From Bacteroidales bacterium (GTDB lineage: Bacteria > Bacteroidota > Bacteroidia > Bacteroidales > WCHB1-69), in NCBI GenBank assembly GCA_028684405.1, contig JAQUGA010000053.1, forward strand, positions 1 to 12,895: a stretch of DNA of 12,895 nt. Reading direction: 5' to 3'. This document shows positions 6,858 through 12,895 of this stretch, piece after piece. The position numbers were made by a program, and so were the translations under genes. The notes beneath the pieces were generated by a model. It was not told where the DNA came from. It saw nothing but the letters and a program-made list of their open reading frames with translations, and did not search any database. Position 1 is the stretch's first letter. Each line of letters opens with the position of its first letter.

Positions 6858-9197
6858 TTAAAATACCCAACTAATTCCCAAACTTGGCATCACGGGTAAT
6901 TGATTTACTCTTTCTCGTGTAGTACGGTTAAAATAGAAAATATTGCTACGGTTATAAATATTTGTAACACTCAAATTAAATTCGAGATTGTTGTTTTCGT
7001 TAAACATAACTTTATACTTTAAGTTTGCATCTAAGCGGTGATAATCGGGAAGTCGTCCACTGTTTGTTTCATCATACATAAATGCGATATCTTCATTTGA
7101 ACTTAGGAAATCGTCAGATATATTGTTGCCAAATGATTGGTTGGGGTAAATTCCCATATTTTTCGCAAATGCAAAACCGCTACCGTAGTTCCAGCGAACA
7201 TCTAATTGCCACTGCTCATAATCTCCCCAATTTATAGAAAACACCATGTTTACGTTGTGTCTGCGGTCGAAGTGAGTAACGTATTCAATAATTCCATCGT
7301 CTCTATTTACCCAACCTAAAGAATATACAGTCCATAAATAATATCTGCCTTTTTGAAATTTCATATTGAAATCTACTCCTTTTGCTGATCCTTTTTCAAT
7401 CACGAAATCTTTTCTCAGATAATCAGGTTTGTATTCTTCTATATTAGTAATATCATTGTAAGGCGAAACATCTTCAAAAACTTTTCGTTTATTTAGATTT
7501 GTTAGTTGAGTGAAGTCTTTATAATATCCTTCTAAATTTACGGTAATGTAATTGTTCAAATCATATTCTACTCCTATAATATAGTGAATTGCTTTTTGAA
7601 GTTTATGGCTCACCTCTCTGTTGTCGAATGTTTTATTGGGCAAATTTTCGGGTCCCGAAAGGAATCCATAGAATAGGTTAACTACATCGCGGTCTGAAAC
7701 TGCACTTAATAAGTTTTGCGAATACAATCCACTGGCAAATTTTACTCGAATGTCTTTGTTTATATTGTATTTCATAGCCAAGCGGGGTTCGGGTGAAAAA
7801 TTGCCGAGTGAGGCATAATAGTGCAAGCGCAGTCCGGGTTCAAATAGAAACTTTTCATTAAAAATCCTTTTATATTTGAAGTAAGCTGCTAATTCCGTGG
7901 TGTTGTCTTTTTGTACAATTTTCAATCCCGATTTGTTGAAAAAATTAAAGTCGGTCATAAATCCCAGCATTTCCAAACCATATTTAAAATTGCTGTTACC
8001 CATAATATAGTTAAAGTTTAAACCCACATTAAATCCATTTATTTCACTCATTCGTGGCACCGAAATTTTGTCGTCCATCATGATTTTGTAGGAAGAATAG
8101 GCAATAATACCATCCATAATTACAGGTGATTTTTCAGGAATAACGATAAAATTTAAGCCAGCTCCAGTTGATACCCAGTCGAATTCTGCAATGTTTTTAT
8201 AATTTACATTGTCGTTAAAGTTAAATCCAAAAACATTAAGTTTGCTTCCATTTGCTGAATTCAGAGAGACTTTAGCATAAAAATCTTGAAAATTAAATGG
8301 CAAACCAGCACTGTCAATATAGTTGTAGAAATATTTTGAGCTTTCGGCCAAGTATGAGTTTTTAGCAGAAAACACATACGAAAGGCTATTTCCGGTTTCG
8401 GGTTTAAGTTTTATAATGGGTCCTTCGAGCAAAAATTTAGCGCCAAAAGTACTGGCTTCAATTTTTCCAGCCGTGCGACGGCGATTTCCATCGCGGGTTT
8501 TAATATCCATAATGGAAGAGATCCGACCGCCATATTCCGAATTGTATCCACCGGTATAAATATCCGCCGAACGCATAATATCGGTATCAAATACGGAAAA
8601 TAAACCAATGGAATGGAATGGATTGTAAACAATCATCCCGTCCAGTAAAACTTTGTTTTGAATAGGGGATCCGCCTCGAATGTATAATTGTCCGCCTTGG
8701 TCACCTGTAAAAATAACTCCGGGCAAAACTTGTAAGTATTGTGCTAAATCAGCTGTGCCTCCAATGGTGGGCATCTGTTTCATCTGTTTTGGAGTAACGT
8801 AAGTAACCGATGTCCGGGTTTCGGTTTGTGCAATCTCTTTTTCAGCATTAATGCTCACCGCTTCAAGGGTGTATGATGCTTTTTTTAAGAACAGTTTTTT
8901 GGTTACAATTTCGTTTTTAGCTAAACTGATAGGTTCTGAAAGCGAATCGTAGCCCATGGCTTTGATGACCAAGTCGTAGTCGCCCGCCGGAATGCGGTTG
9001 ATGATGAAATAACCATTGCCATCTGTGGTAGAACCGTGTTGGGTACCCCGAAGGAAGACATTTGTAAATAGGACTGGATCGCCAGATTCTAATTCATGAA
9101 CAAAACCTCGAATGGTTGCAAACTGTGAAAATCCTTGCAAAGAGAAAAATATAAGTAGTGTTAATAGTGAAATTATGCGTCGCATTTCTTTATTCAT
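6858..9197 (-). CDS. TonB-dependent receptor with N-terminal carboxypeptidase-regulatory-like domain
   Basis: Outer-membrane active transporter powered by TonB-ExbBD. Order of parts: signal peptide (1 to ~25, ending LQGFSQ); carboxypeptidase-D regulatory-like beta-sandwich (about 27-105, with IRGFVHELESGDPVLFTNV and GSTTDGNGYFIINRIPAGDY); plug (about 120-235, with LPGVIFTGDQGGQLYIRGG, KVLLDGMIVYNP and GGYNSEYGGRISSIMDIKTRDG); then a 22-strand-type barrel ending in GISWVF with the terminal Phe. Length 779 fits the family. M5 (nt 9185) is an alternative start with an equally good signal peptide. No SusD-like lipoprotein or glycan-degrading gene lies beside it, so it is not a typical polysaccharide-utilisation SusC; the substrate cannot be read from the sequence. 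Its only co-directional neighbour is the small barrel protein downstream. Confidence 0.93.
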   Translation of the reverse strand: MNKEMRRIISLLTLLIFFSLQGFSQFATIRGFVHELESGDPVLFTNVFLRGTQHGSTTDGNGYFIINRIPAGDYDLVIKAMGYDSLSEPISLAKNEIVTKKLFLKKASYTLEAVSINAEKEIAQTETRTSVTYVTPKQMKQMPTIGGTADLAQYLQVLPGVIFTGDQGGQLYIRGGSPIQNKVLLDGMIVYNPFHSIGLFSVFDTDIMRSADIYTGGYNSEYGGRISSIMDIKTRDGNRRRTAGKIEASTFGAKFLLEGPIIKLKPETGNSLSYVFSAKNSYLAESSKYFYNYIDSAGLPFNFQDFYAKVSLNSANGSKLNVFGFNFNDNVNYKNIAEFDWVSTGAGLNFIVIPEKSPVIMDGIIAYSSYKIMMDDKISVPRMSEINGFNVGLNFNYIMGNSNFKYGLEMLGFMTDFNFFNKSGLKIVQKDNTTELAAYFKYKRIFNEKFLFEPGLRLHYYASLGNFSPEPRLAMKYNINKDIRVKFASGLYSQNLLSAVSDRDVVNLFYGFLSGPENLPNKTFDNREVSHKLQKAIHYIIGVEYDLNNYITVNLEGYYKDFTQLTNLNKRKVFEDVSPYNDITNIEEYKPDYLRKDFVIEKGSAKGVDFNMKFQKGRYYLWTVYSLGWVNRDDGIIEYVTHFDRRHNVNMVFSINWGDYEQWQLDVRWNYGSGFAFAKNMGIYPNQSFGNNISDDFLSSNEDIAFMYDETNSGRLPDYHRLDANLKYKVMFNENNNLEFNLSVTNIYNRSNIFYFNRTTRERVNQLPVMPSLGISWVF

Positions 9198-9213
9198 GTT
9201 AGGTTATTCTGTC

Positions 9214-9221
9214 CAATTTTA
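9214..9221 (-). promoter_or_regulatory. Possible -7 box of the TonB-dependent receptor gene
   Basis: The minus strand reads TAAAATTG, one base away from TAnnTTTG, 16 bases before the ATG at 9197. No -33 element is obvious. Weak support. Confidence 0.3.
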
Positions 9222-9299
9222 TTAATTCCCCGTAAAAGTATAAAAAATGATAAGACTATACCGTTTTATATGAAAAAAAAACCAAAATAATTTGGGCTT

Positions 9300-9730
9300 T
9301 TCTAAAGATTTTTTTCTGATTATTATTTTTTCAACTTCCAACTTGTTCCAAAAACTTGATTTATAGTCGTTGTATTTATCTTTTCTGCCAGGAACAAAAC
9401 TTCCTGAGCTGGTTGCTTCTTTTTTGCCTGAAGGAATGTATGGTCTATTGGTATTGCTATCTATTAAATACCATTCGTTAAAAATCCCATTATGATCGTT
9501 CCAAAGATGAACTTTTGTGTCCTTATCGTTTTTGCTGCCATTGCTTTGATAGGCTGCAATATTGCTTCCATTTGCTTTTTTTCGCCAGCAACGTCAATTC
9601 TGCTGTTTTCTGTATTGCCAACGATTATTTCATAAATTCCTTTTTCTTTAGATTCGACAAGGGTATGCATCCTATCGTGTCCGCCATCTATGTTCCAAAC
9701 TTGAATGTTTAGTCCATTTGTGATGGTCGC
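9300..9730 (-). pseudogene. Remnant of a ricin-type beta-trefoil (CBM13-like) lectin domain, frameshifted and 5'-truncated
   Basis: Reading the minus strand from 9730 gives GLNIQVWNIDGG...HTLVE, then GIYEIIVGNTENSRIDVAGE. After a shift of frame it gives ANGSNIAAYQSNG, KVHLWNDHNGIFNEWYLID and RPYIPSG. This matches the layout of ricin-type trefoil repeats (N-x-QxW...DGG, then Y-x-I...s-x-x-LDVAG...aNGtnv, then vqLWn..ng..nqkW). Two breaks are needed: loss of one base at an A7 run (about 9579-9585) and gain of one at a 6-base A run of the plus strand (9480-9485). The two cancel, so the outer parts share a frame. There is no start codon or signal peptide: a stop in the same frame lies 5 codons before the homology. 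The open frame runs on to a stop at 9222, but the part past about 9300 does not look like lectin. It is a degraded fragment, or less likely a live domain hit by homopolymer sequencing errors. Confidence 0.65.
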
Positions 9731-9980
9731 TAGACTAGCTATTTAATAATAGTCTTTTATCCTAAAGAAAACAGTTTTTATGTAAACTTTCGTGATTTTT
9801 TACTTTTCTTGTAGTTTAAGCCACGTGGTTTTTCTTTTCTTAAACGTAAGTAATAATATATGTAAAGCAAGTAAAAAGCGATTTATCTTTAAAAGAACTA
9901 GAGTGCGGATTTTTTTCATTTTCCAATCTGAAATTGCTAATTTCAAATATTATGCCATAAAAAACATATGAATGTTTATA
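9731..9980. other. Gene-free AT-rich spacer with short palindromes
   Basis: No reading frame with coding character was found on either strand. Three self-complementary stretches are visible: GCTAG-A-CTAGC at 9729-9739 exactly at the edge of the lectin homology; AGACTA (9732-9737) with TAGTCT (9750-9755); and CCACGTGG at 9821-9828. None has a clear function; the first may mark a rearrangement junction. Confidence 0.4.
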
Positions 9981-10215
9981 GAGTAGTTGTGTAATTTATT
10001 GATTGTTGTTCAGATAATTATCTGTATATTTATTTATAATCTAATAAGGAAATAGACTATAAAACAAATGGTAAAAAGGGATTATTTGATGGGTAAATTA
10101 ATATTGAGCGTTTGTCTAAAATTGGAAACGCTTTAGGAAAAAAACAACTAATATGTTCGATTTTAGTTGTTTAGGACTGCTATTAAATCTAAAATGCTAA
10201 TTTGGAAAATGAAAT
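9981..10215 (+). pseudogene. Decayed 5' fragment of an IS5-like insertion sequence (dead transposase start)
   Basis: This stretch aligns with the IS end at 12677-12895 in the same orientation. 10055-10091 is identical to 12766-12802 at 36 of 37 bases, and similarity runs on past the window copy's end. It has four kinds of damage: a deletion of about 15 bases removing the start codon (near 10050), a nonsense change at 10094-10096 (TAA where the other copy has CAA for Gln), further small indels, and a one-base loss near 10164. Repairing these gives DYKTNGKKGLFD, INIERLSKIGN and DFELFRTAIKSKM, which match the N-terminus of the other copy's transposase. The promoter is kept except that its -7 box reads TATATTTA. 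No matching right end was found downstream, so most of the element has been lost. Confidence 0.8.
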
Positions 10216-10272
10216 TAACTGATAACAATGTAATTTTTATTATTTGGTGTAAAATTTAATAAAAAACAATCA

Positions 10273-10280
10273 TAAATTTG
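10273..10280 (+). promoter_or_regulatory. Isolated -7-like box with no gene behind it
   Basis: TAAATTTG at 10273-10280 is a full match to TAnnTTTG on the plus strand, but the next gene on that strand is obgE, which has its own promoter. The closest upstream TTTG (10243-10246) is too far (26 bases). It could start a short RNA covering the hairpin at 10303-10335, or be chance. Confidence 0.3.
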
Positions 10281-10302
10281 CTTCCACTGTGCGATAAGGG
10301 TG

Positions 10303-10335
10303 ACCTTTTGAAGTTAAATTAGACTTTGAAAAGGT
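10303..10335 (-). terminator. Imperfect hairpin after the GNAT gene
   Basis: ACCTTTT plus GAAG (10303-10313) can pair with CTTTG plus AAAAGGT (10324-10335): a 7-bp and a 3-bp stem with a small internal bulge and about a 10-nt loop. On the minus strand it starts 19 bases after the GNAT stop at 10354. It is not followed by a T tract in that direction, so it is a poor intrinsic terminator; it may instead protect the transcript end or belong to an unidentified RNA. Confidence 0.35.
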
Positions 10336-10353
10336 GATTTTAAATGAGTTTTC

Positions 10354-10818
10354 TTAATCAAACTTCCAATCAGAAATCATTTTTTCATCAAAATCACAGT
10401 TTACCCATTCGTAGTCCAATTTTGCTCCAATATGTCTGTATACGTCAATGGCATCGGTGTTCCAATCCAAAACTTGCCAGCGCAATCGTTTGCATTTTTC
10501 CTCTTTTGCTAATTTGAAAATTTCATTAAACAGTTGTTTCCCGATTTTTTGCCCACGATATTCGGGTTCAATATATAAATCGTCTAAATACAGCGATTTT
10601 CCGATCCAAGTGTAATAAGCGAAAAAACAAATGGCAAATCCAACAACTCTTTGATTTTCATTTTCTGCTACAAAAAGTCTGAAGTGTTCCGATTCAGCAT
10701 TCATTTGTTCTACAGTGTTTGTGACTTGCTCTGGAGCTTTTTCAAACAAAGCTAAATCCTTAATCTGTTGCAAAACGGCGGGGTAGTCTTTTGATTCTCC
10801 TTTTCGTATTCGTATCAT
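10354..10818 (-). CDS. GNAT-family N-acetyltransferase (spermidine/spermine acetyltransferase-like)
   Basis: Transfers an acetyl group from acetyl-CoA to an amine; the protein is cytosolic with no signal peptide. It is one compact GNAT domain of 154 residues. FAYYTWIGKSLYLDDLYIEPEYRG (67-89) and VLDWNTDAIDVYRHIGA (116-132) closely follow the pattern seen in diamine/SSAT-type acetyltransferases (YSTW.G..LYLEDLYV.P.YRG and VLDWN..AI.FY...GA). The acetyl-CoA pyrophosphate loop is RGQKIG (88-93) where RGxGIG is usual, so a Lys replaces the middle Gly. Y127 is in the position of the usual general acid. The polyamine substrate is only a family-level guess; related proteins act on other small amines. 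It stands alone between an IS remnant and the divergent obgE, with its own promoter. Confidence 0.9.
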   Translation of the reverse strand: MIRIRKGESKDYPAVLQQIKDLALFEKAPEQVTNTVEQMNAESEHFRLFVAENENQRVVGFAICFFAYYTWIGKSLYLDDLYIEPEYRGQKIGKQLFNEIFKLAKEEKCKRLRWQVLDWNTDAIDVYRHIGAKLDYEWVNCDFDEKMISDWKFD

Positions 10819-10829
10819 TTTTTTTCGGG

Positions 10830-10837
10830 CAAAGATA
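10830..10837 (-). promoter_or_regulatory. Predicted -7 box of the GNAT gene
   Basis: The minus strand reads TATCTTTG (10837-10830), a full match to TAnnTTTG, only 11 bases before the ATG at 10818. The transcript would have a leader of a few bases at most, so translation is probably almost leaderless. No -33 TTG is visible. Confidence 0.55.
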
Positions 10838-11018
10838 CAATTTTAATAAAATAATATGAAGATAATTTTTAATCGAAATTATTTTTGATTGTGCAAAACG
10901 AGAGCTAGTGTGACTGATAAATCTCATTATTTTTTTGGAAAAATGAAATCTGATGCCTTAACTTAAAATAGCGGTCAAAAGAAAAATCTTTGTTTGTCAA
11001 ATCTGATGACATTATATC

Positions 11019-11048
11019 TTTATGTGTGAAAAAAATAAACTAAATTTG
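11019..11048 (+). promoter_or_regulatory. Predicted obgE promoter
   Basis: TAAATTTG at 11041-11048 fully matches TAnnTTTG, with TTT at 11019-11021 exactly 19 bases upstream (consensus TTG/TTTG). The box ends 32 bases before the obgE ATG. Confidence 0.6.
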
Positions 11049-11070
11049 CAGATCATTATATTATAAATTG

Positions 11071-11075
11071 AGGAG
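11071..11075 (+). promoter_or_regulatory. Shine-Dalgarno motif before obgE
   Basis: AGGAG at 11071-11075, within a purine run (aggagagaag), ends 5 bases before the ATG at 11081. It confirms this start and is one of only two clear such motifs in the window. Confidence 0.6.
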
Positions 11076-11080
11076 AGAAG

Positions 11081-12073
11081 ATGGCAAATGTGAATTTTAT
11101 CGATTATGTGAAAATATTTTTTCGTTCGGGTAAAGGCGGCGGTGGATCGGCTCATTTGGCACGATTTGCAGGAGAACCCAAAGCAGGACCAGATGGCGGT
11201 GATGGGGGACGTGGTGGACATATTATTCTTAGGGGAAATTCACAATTGTGGACACTTTTGCATCTAAAATATACCAAACACGTTTATGCTGGCGACGGAG
11301 GCTATGGTTTTAAAAACAAAAGTTTTGGAGCCGACGGAAAAGATATGATTGTAGAAGTGCCTGTGGGTGTGGTGATTAAAAACGCTGAAACAGGCGAAGT
11401 AGAAGCCGAAATTATGGAAGATGGTCAAGAAGTCGTTTTACTAAAAGGAGGACGAGGTGGCCTAGGAAATGTGCATTTTAAAAGCTCTGTGCGTCAAACC
11501 CCACGTTTTGCACAACCTGGCGAACCTGGAATTGAAGGATGGAAAATTATTGAACTCAAACTTCTGGCCGATGTAGGATTGGTTGGTTTTCCAAATGCTG
11601 GAAAATCTACACTTATCTCTGTTTTGTCAAATGCTAAACCCAAAATTGCCGATTATCCATTTACCACCATTGTACCCAACTTGGGAATGGTTTCGTATCG
11701 TGATTTTCGAAGTTTTGTTATCGCCGATATTCCTGGAATTATCGAAGGCGCAAGTCAGGGTAAAGGTTTGGGGTTAAGGTTTTTACGTCATATTGAACGG
11801 AATTCTTTGCTTTTGTTTATGATTGCGGCAGATTCGCCTTCCATTAAAAAAGAATATAAAATTTTATTGAAAGAACTTAAAGCATACAATCCCGAATTAT
11901 TAGAAAAAAAGCGGATTTTAGCCATTACCAAAATGGATATCGTTCCCGATAATGAAGTAAAAGCTCTGAAAAGGAAAGTTCCTGATGATTGTCCGGTGAT
12001 GTTTATTTCGTCTTTGTCGCAAATGGGATTGGTTGAGTTGAAAGATGAAATTTGGCAAGCCTTAAACAAATAG
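11081..12073 (+). CDS. obgE: Obg/CgtA GTPase (ribosome-associated)
   Basis: Essential slow-cycling GTPase that binds the 50S subunit and links ribosome assembly to growth and the stringent response; cytosolic. Residues 1 to ~157 are the Gly-rich Obg fold, with runs such as GKGGGGSAHLARF, GPDGGDGGRGG and GGRGGLGN. The G domain follows: G1 GFPNAGKST (169-177), switch I DYPFTT (191-196), G3 DIPGIIEGAS (216-225), G4 TKMD (283-286; Thr where Asn is usual, as in many Obg proteins) and G5 SSLS (310-313). At 330 residues it lacks the extra C-terminal OCT domain of Gram-positive Obg proteins, normal for Bacteroidota. The start has an AGGAG 5 bases upstream. The adk gene that I recall often preceding obgE in Bacteroidales is not here. 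The PAP2 phosphatase gene follows after 7 bases, so both are probably one transcript. Confidence 0.97.
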   Translation: MANVNFIDYVKIFFRSGKGGGGSAHLARFAGEPKAGPDGGDGGRGGHIILRGNSQLWTLLHLKYTKHVYAGDGGYGFKNKSFGADGKDMIVEVPVGVVIKNAETGEVEAEIMEDGQEVVLLKGGRGGLGNVHFKSSVRQTPRFAQPGEPGIEGWKIIELKLLADVGLVGFPNAGKSTLISVLSNAKPKIADYPFTTIVPNLGMVSYRDFRSFVIADIPGIIEGASQGKGLGLRFLRHIERNSLLLFMIAADSPSIKKEYKILLKELKAYNPELLEKKRILAITKMDIVPDNEVKALKRKVPDDCPVMFISSLSQMGLVELKDEIWQALNK

Positions 12074-12080
12074 GCAAAGC

Positions 12081-12695
12081 ATGATAGAAGTGCTTAAAAA
12101 TATTGATACATGGCTTTTATTGCTGATAAATTCAAGCAATAATTCATTTTTTGATGGACTCATGTGGTGGATTTCTGATAAATTTATTTGGATTCCTTTA
12201 TACCTTTTTTTGCTTTTTAAACTATATCAAAAATATCGATCAGATATTTGGAAAATATTTATAGTCATAACTTTAACCATTGGATTAAGCGATGGAATTA
12301 GCTCTGGAATTATAAAAAAACAAGTCAAACGCTATCGCCCGAGCCATCACTTGGAAATAAAAGATTCTTTGCATTTGCATAAGTATCAGAATGGAACGTA
12401 TTATGCCGGAGGAAAATATGGATTTGTATCTTCCCATGCTGCGAACAGTGCCGCCATTGCTTTTTTGATTTTACTATTTTTAGGACGGTTTTCTAAACAC
12501 TATTATTGGATGATCATTTGGTCTTTAACTGTTTCCTACAGCCGAATGTACCTGGGCGTTCACTATCCTTCGGATATCATTGGAGGAATTCTCGTGGGAG
12601 TCTTATCTGCTTACATATCATATTCATTGGGCGTTAAATTTTTGAAAATTTCGCTTAAAAGGGAAAATAAACCTAAGGGGAGTTCTATAATTTAA
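12081..12695 (+). CDS. PAP2-family membrane phosphatase
   Basis: Integral inner-membrane phosphatase of the type-2 phosphatidic acid phosphatase family, which dephosphorylates lipid phosphates such as undecaprenyl diphosphate, phosphatidylglycerol phosphate or lipid A. The three catalytic motifs are present: KKQVKRYRP (K79, R86, P87), SSHA (117-120, H119; usual PSGH) and SRMYLGVHYPSD (R155, nucleophile H161, D165). Hydrophobic segments around 12-32, 35-50, 58-75, 122-137, 141-154 and 166-184 fit six membrane helices with the active site on the periplasmic face. The exact lipid cannot be told from sequence. It follows obgE by 7 bases. The last five residues (GSSII) and the stop lie in DNA that appears to belong to the left end of the IS at 12677, so the native tail may have been replaced; the catalytic core is complete. 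Confidence 0.92.
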   Translation: MIEVLKNIDTWLLLLINSSNNSFFDGLMWWISDKFIWIPLYLFLLFKLYQKYRSDIWKIFIVITLTIGLSDGISSGIIKKQVKRYRPSHHLEIKDSLHLHKYQNGTYYAGGKYGFVSSHAANSAAIAFLILLFLGRFSKHYYWMIIWSLTVSYSRMYLGVHYPSDIIGGILVGVLSAYISYSLGVKFLKISLKRENKPKGSSII

Positions 12696-12699
12696 TCCA

Positions 12700-12729
12700 T
12701 TGTTATTCAAATAATTATGCGTATATTTG
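12700..12729 (+). promoter_or_regulatory. Transposase promoter, textbook Bacteroidota consensus
   Basis: TTG at 12700-12702, then exactly 19 bases, then TATATTTG at 12722-12729: a full match to TTG-N19-TAnnTTTG. It ends 24 bases before the transposase ATG. The dead copy keeps the same arrangement (TTG at 10003-10005, 19 bases, TATATTTA at 10025-10032) with the final G changed to A. Confidence 0.75.
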
Positions 12730-12753
12730 TCTATAATTTAACAGGAAAATATA

Positions 12754-12895
12754 ATGGCATTACAAGACTATAAAACAAATGGCAAAAAGGGATTATTTGA
12801 TGAGCAATTTACTATTGAGCGTTTGTCTATGATTGGAAATCCTTTAGAAAAAATAAGTAATGTAATTGATTTTGAGATGTTTAGAAATACATTAG
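12754..12895 (+). CDS. IS5-like transposase, N-terminal part (runs off the window)
   Basis: Open frame of 47 codons to the window end with no stop: MALQDYKTNGKKGLFDEQF..., then IERLSMIGNPLEKISNVIDF and EMFRNTL. The pattern LFDE..ERLS.IGNPLE.....IDFE.FR is that of the N-terminal region of IS5-family transposases common in Bacteroidota. The catalytic DDE residues lie further on, outside the window. The frame is undamaged as far as visible, unlike the copy at 9981-10215. The start has the consensus promoter upstream and no clear Shine-Dalgarno. Family assignment rests on this N-terminal pattern from memory, so the subgroup is not fixed. Confidence 0.8.
   Translation, partial: MALQDYKTNGKKGLFDEQFTIERLSMIGNPLEKISNVIDFEMFRNTL

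Larger units (their letters stand above)
12677..12895 (+). mobile_element. Left end of an IS5-like insertion sequence (cut by the window edge)
   Basis: The left part of the element carries its promoter and the start of its transposase. The boundary is inferred from alignment with the dead copy at 9981: GGGGAGTTCTATAATTTA (from 12677) resembles GAGTAGTTGTGTAATTTA (from 9981), and similarity is lost upstream of both. CTAA at 12673-12676 would fit the YTAR target preference known for IS5. The right end, inverted repeat and target duplication lie outside the window, so the exact left end is uncertain by a few bases. Confidence 0.7.

Noticed and set aside
9464..9670. 68-residue minus-strand open frame as an independent gene
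   Set aside because: It begins inside the lectin homology and its last third is in the wrong frame; it is part of the frameshifted remnant at 9300-9730.
9821..9828. CCACGTGG palindrome as a regulator binding site
   Set aside because: A single 8-base palindrome in a gene-free spacer, far from any promoter; chance cannot be excluded.
11012..11221. Minus-strand frame across the obgE promoter and start
   Set aside because: Antisense to the strongly conserved Obg N-terminus and the obgE promoter; no coding evidence.
9981..12895. Composite transposon formed by the two IS5-like copies
   Set aside because: One copy is a dead fragment without right end, and the DNA between holds housekeeping genes such as obgE; nothing suggests it moves as a unit.
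1..12895. CRISPR array, tRNA or rRNA genes, defence system
   Set aside because: No regularly spaced repeats, no tRNA or rRNA signatures, and no nuclease, restriction or toxin-antitoxin genes were found on either strand.

Overview
The window looks like a chromosomal segment of a Bacteroidota (Bacteroidetes) bacterium. Three things point there. The DNA is AT-rich. Most genes are preceded by a -7 box of the form TAnnTTTG, in the best case with TTG 19 bases upstream, and not by a Shine-Dalgarno sequence. The proteins also fit: a TonB-dependent receptor with an N-terminal carboxypeptidase-regulatory-like domain, several small outer-membrane barrels, and an ATP-dependent PEP carboxykinase.

Layout. 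(1) 1-2461: pckA (+), whose normal ~545-residue enzyme continues in frame into a ~210-residue C-terminal extension, followed by a strong hairpin terminator. (2) 2555-3637: two minus-strand genes, a secreted or outer-membrane protein of unknown function and, upstream of it, a 46-residue lipoprotein separated from it by a terminator-like hairpin. (3) 3741-6169: ung (uracil-DNA glycosylase) overlapping a short Omp85/BamA-like outer-membrane protein (+). (4) 6166-9197: a TonB-dependent receptor and a small barrel-like protein (-), converging on the Omp85 gene with overlapping stop codons. (5) 9222-10353: more than 1.1 kb without an intact gene. It holds the frameshifted remnant of a ricin-type beta-trefoil lectin (-), a decayed 5' part of an IS5-like insertion sequence (+), and an isolated promoter-like box with a hairpin. 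(6) 10354-10818: a GNAT acetyltransferase (-). (7) 11019-12695: obgE and a PAP2 phosphatase (+), probably one transcript. (8) ~12677-12895: the left end of a second, apparently intact copy of the same IS family, cut by the window edge and apparently providing the last codons and stop of the PAP2 gene.

Most genes are housekeeping (gluconeogenesis/anaplerosis, base-excision repair, ribosome-associated GTPase, lipid-phosphate phosphatase) or cell-envelope genes. No defence system, CRISPR array, rRNA or tRNA was seen. The most unusual points are the extended PEP carboxykinase, the lectin pseudogene with two opposing homopolymer frameshifts, and the pair of same-orientation IS5-like copies, one dead and one probably alive, which share a recognisable promoter. 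I found no convincing new multi-gene system.
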